From assembly GCA_947259685.1 (NCBI GenBank), contig CAMYNC010000146.1:1-8671 (forward strand): 8,671 bases of DNA. Direction: 5' to 3'. Positions 1 through 5,370 of this stretch are shown in pieces (position 1 is the first letter of the stretch; each line of letters begins with the position of its first letter). The notes beneath the pieces are model-generated. The model had not been told where the DNA came from. It was given only the letters and a program-made list of their open reading frames with translations, and did not search any database. The DNA comes from an uncultured Desulfuromonadales bacterium (GTDB lineage Bacteria; Desulfobacterota; Desulfuromonadia; Desulfuromonadales; Geopsychrobacteraceae). A program made the translations under genes and the position numbers.

Positions 1-688
1 TCAGCACGCCGATGATGATGGGAGCGATATACGGCGAGCGATAAATGATCGCCAGCCGGTCATCCGAAAGCACAACCCGGTCGGTCTGCCTGAGCACCAG
101 CGAGTTGGCAAGCAAAAGAAACAGGATGATGATGACGAAGGTAGCCAGGAAGGCCTGGGATACGGTCTGGTTGATGCGCTCTTTGCGGGCGGTGATATCA
201 TAATAGACCTCGGCCGCGCCGATGAATTGATCGCCATCCATGATCGGCACATAGGTCTCCACCACTGCCGTGGCGAGATGCATCCCTTCGCTGGTCTTGC
301 CGCTGTCTTTTTCGACCACCTTGGTGAATTTTTGCCCTGTGGCGACCAGCTGATGAAAATAATCACGCGAGTTGACGGTGCCTATCTCATCGCTGTCCGA
401 GGAATAAACGATCGTCCCATCAGGGGAAAAAAACTTCAGCTTGGCCACGTTCAGTGGCTCTTTCAATTCCTCGAACTGCTGCCGATGGTCGGCAATATTT
501 TCTAAAATCTGTCCATCATGGACGATGGTCCGGGCGAAGAAATTGACCGTCCGTTCAGCATCTATTTCCGCATTGCTGATGATGACCTTTTTAAAGGAAG
601 GCAGGATGTAGTAGATGTTGACCAGCGGGAAAAGGATCGCAATCAGCGATGAGATGATGACCAGATATTTGATTTTGGATGTGTCCAT
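1..688 (-). CDS. Membrane sensor protein, N-terminal part (Cache-like extracytoplasmic domain), cut by left edge
   Basis: My translation from an ATG at 688 is open for 229 codons to the window edge. Residues about 7-29 form a first membrane helix. Residues 30-177 look like an extracytoplasmic PAS-fold/Cache sensor, with the typical sequences FFSPDGTIVYSS (86-97), NSRDYF (106-111) and IGAAEVYYDIT (156-166). A second membrane helix spans about 178-199, and a third hydrophobic stretch begins near 219. Such N-termini belong to membrane histidine kinases, diguanylate cyclases or chemoreceptors. The output domain lies outside the window, so the class cannot be decided. No HAMP domain directly follows the second helix. 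The start is supported by GAGGAA a few bases upstream. A possible promoter and a T-tailed hairpin lie in the leader. The ligand is unknown. Confidence 0.8.
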   Translation of the reverse strand, partial: MDTSKIKYLVIISSLIAILFPLVNIYYILPSFKKVIISNAEIDAERTVNFFARTIVHDGQILENIADHRQQFEELKEPLNVAKLKFFSPDGTIVYSSDSDEIGTVNSRDYFHQLVATGQKFTKVVEKDSGKTSEGMHLATAVVETYVPIMDGDQFIGAAEVYYDITARKERINQTVSQAFLATFVIIILFLLLANSLVLRQTDRVVLSDDRLAIIYRSPYIAPIIIGVL

Positions 689-706
689 AGTTCCTCATGG
701 CAAAAA

Positions 707-722
707 ATTGGCGAATGCCAAT
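707..722 (-). promoter_or_regulatory. Leader hairpin with T-tract upstream of the sensor gene
   Basis: On the minus strand, ATTGGC and GCCAAT pair perfectly around a 4-base loop and are followed at once by six T residues (702-707 as A on plus). The structure lies between a possible promoter (721-750) and the ribosome binding site of the sensor gene starting at 688. It resembles a short intrinsic terminator or attenuator, or alternatively an operator palindrome. The 6-bp stem is weak, so termination would be inefficient. Confidence 0.35.
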
Positions 723-750
723 ATTAAGACCTATGCCAGAAGGGAGTCAA
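721..750 (-). promoter_or_regulatory. Possible sigma70-type promoter for the sensor gene
   Basis: The minus strand reads TTGACT (750-745), an 18-base spacer, then TAATAT (726-721). This is a good -35 box and a moderate -10 box, placed about 35 bases before the start codon of the sensor gene and after the upstream terminator at 785-812. It is consensus matching only. Confidence 0.4.
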
Positions 751-784
751 CAGATCATTCACTGAATCTAATCTTTTTCCTTAT

Positions 785-812
785 AAAAAAACGGGACCTG
801 CTACTGGCCCCG
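785..812 (-). terminator. Rho-independent terminator of the Cys-rich small gene
   Basis: On the minus strand CGGGGCC and GGTCCCG form a 7-bp stem with one G-U pair around a 7-base loop, followed by seven T residues. It lies 35 bases past the stop codon of the gene at 847-1029 and separates that gene from the sensor gene. Confidence 0.8.
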
Positions 813-846
813 CTTCCTGGTTTATGACAATCTCGCCCTGGAGTTT

Positions 847-1029
847 TCAATCCAGGGGCTTTGGCGCACAGACATTTTCCGCCCGACTGACCTTGGCACC
901 GCAGTTGGTGCAGGCGAAATGTGGAGTCTCGGCGAACAGCTTGCGGACTTCGTCACACATCTCTTTGGCCTTCAGTTCACAGACATGCAGATGATGGCCA
1001 CCAGAATCTGCGCAGTTTTTATCACTCAT
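847..1029 (-). CDS. Small Cys/His-rich protein, probable zinc-binding (60 aa)
   Basis: The ORF encodes 60 residues with six cysteines (6, 17, 25, 40, 43, 54) and a GGHHLH stretch at 10-15. The C-terminal half reads HFACTNCGAKVSRAENVC, a CxxC followed by another Cys 11 residues later, consistent with a zinc ribbon or knuckle. There is no signal peptide, so it is probably cytoplasmic. The ATG at 1029 follows a strong AAGGAG Shine-Dalgarno sequence 7 bases upstream, and a clear terminator lies downstream, so expression is credible. It lies 112 bases downstream of the hydrolase gene in the same orientation and could be read from that operon or alone. I do not recognise a characterised family, and the function is unknown. 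Confidence 0.75.
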   Translation of the reverse strand: MSDKNCADSGGHHLHVCELKAKEMCDEVRKLFAETPHFACTNCGAKVSRAENVCAPKPLD

Positions 1030-1141
1030 ATCGATTCTCCTTCGTTAAAATCTAACCTCTTAAGTATAGATTTAATCGATTCCGGCGAGAAGTCAACAGG
1101 CAGCCCGGGCAAAATGCACCTGCTTTGCTTGGGAAATCCCC

Positions 1142-1882
1142 CTAAAGCTCAAGCAGGTCGCCGTCACACAGAACCTCCAGTTCCAGTTCGGCCAGCCGTT
1201 CCAGCATCGGCACTCCCAGGTGGGTCAGAACCAGCCGCTTGCAATCGAATTCTTGGCGCTTGGCCAGCAGGGTCCGATAATCGAGATGGGACGGGCTGGG
1301 CTCACTGTAATTGAAACATTCGACGATAAACAGGTCGCTGCCAGCGGACAGCTCGAGTAAGTTTTCCGTCCACTCGGTATCCCCAGAATAGCTAATGACC
1401 CGGCCAGCGACCTCAACCCGCAGGCCGAAGACATCCGGACTGCTGCCATGCTTGACCGGCCTGCTGATGATCTTCAGCTCAGCATCCTGCCAGGGCGTGC
1501 CCGGATCAAGCTGGTGGTAGTGAATCGGAAATCCGCAGCCATCATCCAGGGCCCCAGGATAAAGGGCGTCCAGCGCCGCTTCGACCTGGTGCTGCAGGCC
1601 CGGCGGGCCGAGCAGGGTCAAAGGCCGGGTGCGCTGGCTGACATACTTGGCTTCCAGCAATAAAAAGGGGATGCCGCCAAAATGGTCGCCATGTAGGTGA
1701 CTGATCAGAATCAGTTCGATCTCATCCAGGGCGATCCCTGCCGCCTGCAGGCCGGCGATGCTCGAGCAGCCACAGTCGAGCAGCAGCTGTCGACCAGCGG
1801 CCTGCAGATGGAAACAACTGTTCAACCGCCCGCCGCTGCCAAAGGCATCACCGGTGCCGACACAGTAGAGGCGCATACTCAT
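1142..1882 (-). CDS. Metallo-beta-lactamase-fold hydrolase (RNase Z / phosphodiesterase-like)
   Basis: This 246-aa protein has the MBL-fold metal site: HLHGDH at 62-67, His145 (VKHG), Asp168 in SGDTEWT, and His221 in LTHLG. The N-terminal LYCVGTGDAFGSGG with an LLLDCG strand (34-38), and the order of motifs, match the RNase Z/PhnP-like branch of the superfamily, whose members cleave phosphodiester bonds in RNA or small molecules. The RNase Z signature AHTS is not evident (SPSHLDY at 196-202 instead), so tRNA 3' processing is not assured and the substrate is unknown. No signal peptide is seen, so it is cytoplasmic. Two ATG codons lie two codons apart (1882 and 1876). The first starts 3 bases after the dsbA-like stop codon, suggesting translational coupling in a two-gene operon. 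Confidence 0.88.
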   Translation of the reverse strand: MSMRLYCVGTGDAFGSGGRLNSCFHLQAAGRQLLLDCGCSSIAGLQAAGIALDEIELILISHLHGDHFGGIPFLLLEAKYVSQRTRPLTLLGPPGLQHQVEAALDALYPGALDDGCGFPIHYHQLDPGTPWQDAELKIISRPVKHGSSPDVFGLRVEVAGRVISYSGDTEWTENLLELSAGSDLFIVECFNYSEPSPSHLDYRTLLAKRQEFDCKRLVLTHLGVPMLERLAELELEVLCDGDLLEL

Positions 1883-1885
1883 AGC

Positions 1886-2728
1886 CTAGCCTTGCTGATC
1901 GCTCCCCTGCAGCTCGGCGTCGATCATCTTTTTGAATCCGTCCATACTGCGCTGCTGGAGACGCCGACCGTTGATAAAAATCGTCGGCGTGCCACGGACC
2001 CCGATTTGCTGGCCTTCCTGAATATCGCTGTTCACCTGCTGCAGCAGCTTCGGATCGGCCAGGGCCTTGTCGAACCGCGACATATCCAGCCCGGCCTGCT
2101 GAGCCAATTCGCGAATCTTCTGCGGGCTCAGCTTGTTGTAGTTATCGAACAGCAGATCGTGCAGCGGCCAGAACTTTCCCTGCTGCTCGGCAGCCAGGCC
2201 GGCCAGGGCCGCGGTGCGGGCACTCTTATGCATCGGCAGGGGAAAGTTTTTAAACACCAGCTTGACTTTATCCGGGTAGGCGTCCAGGACCTGTTTGAGC
2301 AGCGGCACCGAGCGGGCGCAATAGGGGCATTCGAAATCATCGTACACGACGATTTCAACCGGCGCATCGGCATTCCCCAAAATTGGCGAGTTGCTGGAAT
2401 CGATCTTCACCACCGGTTGCAGGGCGATCAGCAGCATTTCCTGCCGTTCAGCCAGCTGCAGGACCAGACGGTTGCTGCCCTGCGGAGTGATCCCGGTGAC
2501 ATCTGGGCCAACCTCGAAACTGCCCTGGGGGGCGCCGTCGGCATTAAACAGATGAACCTTGCCGGCATCGGTCAAAACATAGATCCGCTGACCATCAGCA
2601 GTCGCCGCCACCTGCAGGGGCGTCTCACCCAGCGGCACGGTCCGGATCATGTTGACATCGACCGAACTGGCCAGCAGGGGACTGGCACTGAGCAGAAGAA
2701 TCAGGATAATCAGCAGCTTTTTAGACAT
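1886..2728 (-). CDS. DsbA-family periplasmic thiol-disulfide oxidoreductase with propeller-like N-terminal extension
   Basis: The 280-aa protein starts with a signal peptide (about residues 1-20, KK then a leucine-rich core and an ALA-type region). Residues 35-102 resemble one or two YVTN/NHL-like beta-propeller blades (TADGQRIYVLTDAGKVHLF). A DsbA-like thioredoxin domain follows from about 115, with the redox motif CPYC at 134-137 in YDDFECPYC and a cis-proline at 248 (GTPTIFINGR). The helical insert (KSARTAALAGLAAEQQGKFW) is standard for the DsbA/DsbG-like family. It would oxidise or isomerise cysteines in exported proteins. Start: AGGAG lies about 11 bases before the ATG. It is coupled to the downstream hydrolase and divergent from the cytochrome, so a role in maturing envelope redox proteins is plausible but inferred. 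Confidence 0.92.
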   Translation of the reverse strand: MSKKLLIILILLLSASPLLASSVDVNMIRTVPLGETPLQVAATADGQRIYVLTDAGKVHLFNADGAPQGSFEVGPDVTGITPQGSNRLVLQLAERQEMLLIALQPVVKIDSSNSPILGNADAPVEIVVYDDFECPYCARSVPLLKQVLDAYPDKVKLVFKNFPLPMHKSARTAALAGLAAEQQGKFWPLHDLLFDNYNKLSPQKIRELAQQAGLDMSRFDKALADPKLLQQVNSDIQEGQQIGVRGTPTIFINGRRLQQRSMDGFKKMIDAELQGSDQQG

Positions 2729-2858
2729 ATGCAGTTGCTCCTTGTTCGTTTTGTTGGTTTAATCAGATCTGTAAATTATTCCACAATCCTCCTGTGAATA
2801 CCACGCTGCCCGTGAAAATTAAAGCAATTCCCACCCCTGAATGATCGAGGAATAAAAG
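2729..2858. promoter_or_regulatory. Divergent intergenic region between dsbA-like gene and cytochrome gene
   Basis: These 130 bases separate two outward-facing genes, so promoters for both should lie here. The region is AT-rich relative to its flanks. I could not fix a convincing -35/-10 pair on either strand. An imperfect inverted repeat, TTCCACA-N7-TGTGAA (2779-2798), sits in the middle and could be an operator. The Shine-Dalgarno sequences are AGGAG (minus) and GAGGAA (plus) near the two ends. Confidence 0.4.
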
Positions 2859-4055
2859 ATGTTGCGTATCGCCCTGCTTTTGCTGCTCCTGCTTCCCGGC
2901 AGTAGCCTGGCCCTGCTTTCGGAAGGCCGTCCCGGCATCCCCTATTACAATCACCCCCTGTTTCTGGACAAAAAAATGGTCGAAAACGGCCAGATCACCC
3001 AGGTCCGCCTGGCTTACGGCGATACCCGTGACAAAACCCCCGATTGCCTGAACAGCATCGATGTCTTTCAAGGATTGGAGCTGTTTGCCGAGGCGCCGGA
3101 ACAGAGCTGGGTACTGGTCGACTACGAGTTGCAGAGTATCCTCATCGACAGCGGTTTTTTTGGTGACGCCGACGTGTTCAATGTGCGCGCCTGCGGTGAT
3201 ATGGAGGCTTGTGTCGAGCTGCGGGAAAAGCTGGAGAATGACCCCGCCGAGCTGGCCAAGCGGGAACAGCGGAGAAAACCGACCAAGCTGAAAAAAGCCC
3301 GCCTCGGCGATATTGCCCAGGAGCTGGACATCGGCCGCCAGCTGGTCAAGGCGGCCCGTTGCCGGGGCTGCCATCAGATCGAAGGGTTCGGTGCCGACCA
3401 TGCACCGGGTTTGACCTGGAAACGTTATAAATATATCCCAGGCTGGCTGGAGGAGTATCTGCGCAATCCTTACCGACTGCGCCCGGCGATCGATGATTTG
3501 ATGATGGTGCAGTTCACCTCGCCGAATGCCCGGCCCAGCCTACAGCCGGTCGAGGTCGAAGCGGTCGCCAGCTATCTGGAGCGGGTCGCCAAGGCCAAGA
3601 CCCCGGATGACAAATATCGTAAAGAGCCCTGGCAGGATTACGATTGCTTCGCCTGCCACACCAGCAACTATAAGAAGAAGCCCTTGGCTTTCACCCCGAC
3701 GCCGATTCCGGAAAGCCTGCAGCAGCCGCTGCAAAACAGCACCACGCTGCGGATCTGCCTGTCCTGTCATGCCTTTGGCGATTTCCGTCAGGTCGAGCCG
3801 GCCGGCCGCAACAACCGCAACCGCTTCGCTCCCGACCTGCTGCTGGCGATGGAGAAGCTCGATATCGATTATCTGCTCAACTACGTCCAGCGTCCCGATT
3901 TTCTGCAGCCCGGCTCGCAGATGCCGCGCTTTCCGCTCACTGAAGGGCAGCAGGCCGAATTGCGCCAGTTTGTTATCGAGCTGCGCCGGCAGATCGAAAA
4001 TGGCGACGTAAAGCCGGTGCATAACTATTATCGAATGGAAAAGGTTTCGGACTAG
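2859..4055 (+). CDS. Exported tri-heme c-type cytochrome
   Basis: The 398-aa protein begins with a signal peptide (residues 1-19, leucine-rich, ending near SSLALL). Three CxxCH heme-attachment motifs are present: CRGCH (168-172), CFACH (263-267) and CLSCH (300-304). Methionines fit for axial ligation appear in DDLMMVQF (about 215/216) and GSQMPRFPLTEGQ (355), the pattern of class I cytochrome c domains. Residues 20-150 hold no heme motif, carry three further cysteines (63, 112, 118), and match no domain I recognise. The ATG at 2859 is preceded by GAGGAA. It is expected to act in the periplasm or outer envelope in electron transfer; the partner is unknown. It is divergent from a DsbA-like oxidoreductase. 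No transmembrane helix other than the signal peptide is seen. Confidence 0.93.
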   Translation: MLRIALLLLLLLPGSSLALLSEGRPGIPYYNHPLFLDKKMVENGQITQVRLAYGDTRDKTPDCLNSIDVFQGLELFAEAPEQSWVLVDYELQSILIDSGFFGDADVFNVRACGDMEACVELREKLENDPAELAKREQRRKPTKLKKARLGDIAQELDIGRQLVKAARCRGCHQIEGFGADHAPGLTWKRYKYIPGWLEEYLRNPYRLRPAIDDLMMVQFTSPNARPSLQPVEVEAVASYLERVAKAKTPDDKYRKEPWQDYDCFACHTSNYKKKPLAFTPTPIPESLQQPLQNSTTLRICLSCHAFGDFRQVEPAGRNNRNRFAPDLLLAMEKLDIDYLLNYVQRPDFLQPGSQMPRFPLTEGQQAELRQFVIELRRQIENGDVKPVHNYYRMEKVSD

Positions 4056-4091
4056 CCCGCTGCCAAAGCAGATATCGGTTGGCTTTTCCAG

Positions 4092-4604
4092 TCAAACGAA
4101 GATGCCCGCTCGCTGCGCGAACTGCTGATCTACGGCCTGAAAGGGATGGCCGGTTGCGACGGATGGCTGCCACACCAGTCGCAGCTATTTTACCGAGATG
4201 GCCGAGGAACTCTGCCGCAGGACTCGGCTACCCTCACCACCGGTTGCGCCAAGTACCGCTACAACAAGTTGGACCTCGGTGATATCGGTGGCATCCCGCA
4301 GGTTCTCGACGCCGGTCTGGGCAACGATACCTATTCGCTGGTTTAGATCGCCCTGAAGTTGAAAGAGGTCTTCGGCCTTGATGATATTAACAACCTGCCG
4401 ATTTCCTACGATATCGCCTGGTACGAGCAGAAGGCAGTGGTTCTTCTGGCACTGCTCTCCCTCGTTGTCAAGCATATCCGCCTTGGGCCTACAATGCCGG
4501 CATTCCTCTCGCCGAATGTTGCCAGGGTGCTGGTTGAGAACTTCGATATCAAGCCGGTCGGCGATGTGAAAGCCGAGGTGGCAGCCATCATGGCCGGTCA
4601 TTAA
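4092..4604 (+). pseudogene. hcp: Decayed hybrid cluster protein (hydroxylamine reductase) gene with large internal deletion
   Basis: Two separate parts of Hcp are fused. [19 protein letters not shown] matches the family N-terminus just after its first cluster-binding cysteines. It then jumps to MAGCDG, near residue 400 of a roughly 540-aa protein, and runs to the C-terminus ([49 protein letters not shown]). The cluster-binding N-terminal cysteines are absent. Two frameshifts, near 4161-4166 and at the CTCT of 4210-4213, cancel each other. Between them the correct frame reads [11 protein letters not shown]. The family GQCND motif, whose cysteine carries the persulfide ligand, is LGND here (4317-4328). 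A TAG at 4344-4346 ends the frame before [10 protein letters not shown]. Intact Hcp reduces hydroxylamine or NO. No start codon with a ribosome site is visible. The gene is non-functional. Confidence 0.9.
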
Positions 4605-4639
4605 CAGAACCGAACCGGTAACAGCAATCTGTAAAACTT

Positions 4640-4676
4640 AAAAAGGCGGAGGATCACAAGATCTTCCGCCTTTTTT
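4640..4676. terminator. Bidirectional rho-independent terminator
   Basis: GGCGGAGGAT (4645-4654) and ATCTTCCGCC (4661-4670) form a 10-bp stem with one G-U pair around a 6-base loop, flanked by five A residues on the left and six T residues on the right. It ends the hcp remnant on the plus strand and the zinc-ribbon gene (stop at 4706) on the minus strand. Confidence 0.9.
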
Positions 4677-4705
4677 ACCTCTGATTTACTGCAATCAAAT
4701 GCATG

Positions 4706-5089
4706 CTACATGGTGTTGTAATCATCTGATTCGACGAGATCGCCCGTGGAATCAAGGAATGAACCTTTTTGTGAATCTTTGATGACTTCTACGTGATCGT
4801 GGGTGACCGAACAAACCGTTCCACAAATGGTACATTCGTAATGTTCTTCATGGAATTGAAAAGCGTTCAATTCGGTTTCATGGCTGACCATATGTTTACA
4901 GGTCGGGCAGACAAATTTGGTGCAGACTTTCTGCCGCTTCAGGACACGTCCCTTGATGATTTTCAGCATATCACCAGAGTAGGTCCAGATTCCTCCACAG
5001 GCCCCACATTCGTATGCTCCCTGGGAAAAACCGTCAACGTGGAGATCCACTTCTACAGATTCTTTGCTCTGACACAATGGGCACTGCAT
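4706..5089 (-). CDS. Double zinc-ribbon hypothetical protein (127 aa)
   Basis: The protein shows two four-cysteine sites: C3/C6 with C28/C31 (CPLC...CGAC), and C61/C64 with C86/C89 (CPTC...CTIC). Additional cysteines are at 56 and 93. Each half therefore looks like a zinc ribbon with about 20 residues between knuckles, suggesting an internal duplication. The C-terminal 30 residues are acidic and polar (DSTGDLVESDDYNTM). There is no signal peptide, so it is cytoplasmic. AAGGAG stands 8 bases before the ATG, a likely promoter is at 5136-5164, and a terminator follows at 4640-4676, so it looks like an intact one-gene unit inside a zone of dead genes. Zinc ribbons often bind nucleic acid or proteins, but no function can be assigned. 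Confidence 0.82.
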   Translation of the reverse strand: MQCPLCQSKESVEVDLHVDGFSQGAYECGACGGIWTYSGDMLKIIKGRVLKRQKVCTKFVCPTCKHMVSHETELNAFQFHEEHYECTICGTVCSVTHDHVEVIKDSQKGSFLDSTGDLVESDDYNTM

Positions 5090-5092
5090 TCA

Positions 5093-5290
5093 TCATTCTC
5101 CTTCGCAAATCAAATAAAAGGATCGGTAATATTTCAATATAGTATGCCTGCGACGACAAGACAAACCCAGTTTAAATTTTTGTGGTCTGCGCATGAACAG
5201 TCTCTCTGCACAGCATTCGGGACAAAATCCAGCTGCTGCGGTACCGATTTGTCTCGTGAAGAGCGCACAATCTGCCAAGCTGTTGATCAT
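5093..5290 (-). CDS. Doubtful small Cys-rich ORF (65 aa)
   Basis: From the ATG at 5290 the frame encodes 65 residues with cysteines at 8, 23, 26, 27, 45 and 62 (FCPECC, LSCRRR, LICEGE) and many Arg/Lys. Its stop codon lies 3 bases before the zinc-ribbon start, overlapping that gene's ribosome site region. No good Shine-Dalgarno sequence precedes 5290; the inner ATG at 5194 has a weak GAGAGA. The likely promoter of the next gene (5136-5164) lies inside it, which argues against it being an essential coding unit. It may be a remnant of a larger gene or chance. Confidence 0.25.
   Translation of the reverse strand: MINSLADCALFTRQIGTAAAGFCPECCAERLFMRRPQKFKLGLSCRRRHTILKYYRSFYLICEGE
5136..5164 (-). 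promoter_or_regulatory. Likely sigma70 promoter of the zinc-ribbon gene
   Basis: The minus strand reads TTGTCT (5164-5159), a 17-base spacer, then TATATT (5141-5136). This predicts transcription start near 5129 and a leader of about 40 bases to the ATG at 5089. The surroundings are AT-rich. It rests on consensus matching only. Confidence 0.45.
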
Positions 5291-5342
5291 CAGCAATCGA
5301 TGCCAACCTTTTTTCAACGATTGAGAAGCCGCGAAACTACTG

Positions 5343-5366
5343 AAAAAAACTCTGGAGACACTCCAG
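5343..5366 (-). terminator. Probable terminator after the regulator pseudogene
   Basis: On the minus strand CTGGAG-TGT-CTCCAG forms a 6-bp hairpin followed by AG and seven T residues. It starts five bases past the stop codon (TAA, 5373-5371) of the truncated regulator frame. Confidence 0.55.
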
Positions 5367-5370
5367 GGGG

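Noticed and set aside
1063..1096. Promoter for the 60-aa gene (TTGACT ... TATACT on minus)
   Set aside because: Both boxes are good but 22 bases apart, too far for a standard sigma70 promoter; not called.
1697..2797. 366-aa plus-strand open frame
   Set aside because: It lies antisense to the dsbA-like and hydrolase genes, which have clear signal peptide, active-site motifs and ribosome sites; its translation shows no domain and it has no ribosome site.
2779..2798. CRP/FNR/HcpR-type operator
   Set aside because: The half-sites are in the order CACA...TGTG, opposite to the usual TGTGA...TCACA arrangement, and the symmetry is imperfect.
2763..3401. 212-aa minus-strand open frame
   Set aside because: Antisense to the cytochrome gene with no recognisable features; an effect of GC-rich codon use.
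3526..4022. Open frames of about 160 aa on both strands
   Set aside because: Shadows of the cytochrome gene, rich in Arg/Pro/Ser as expected from out-of-frame reading.
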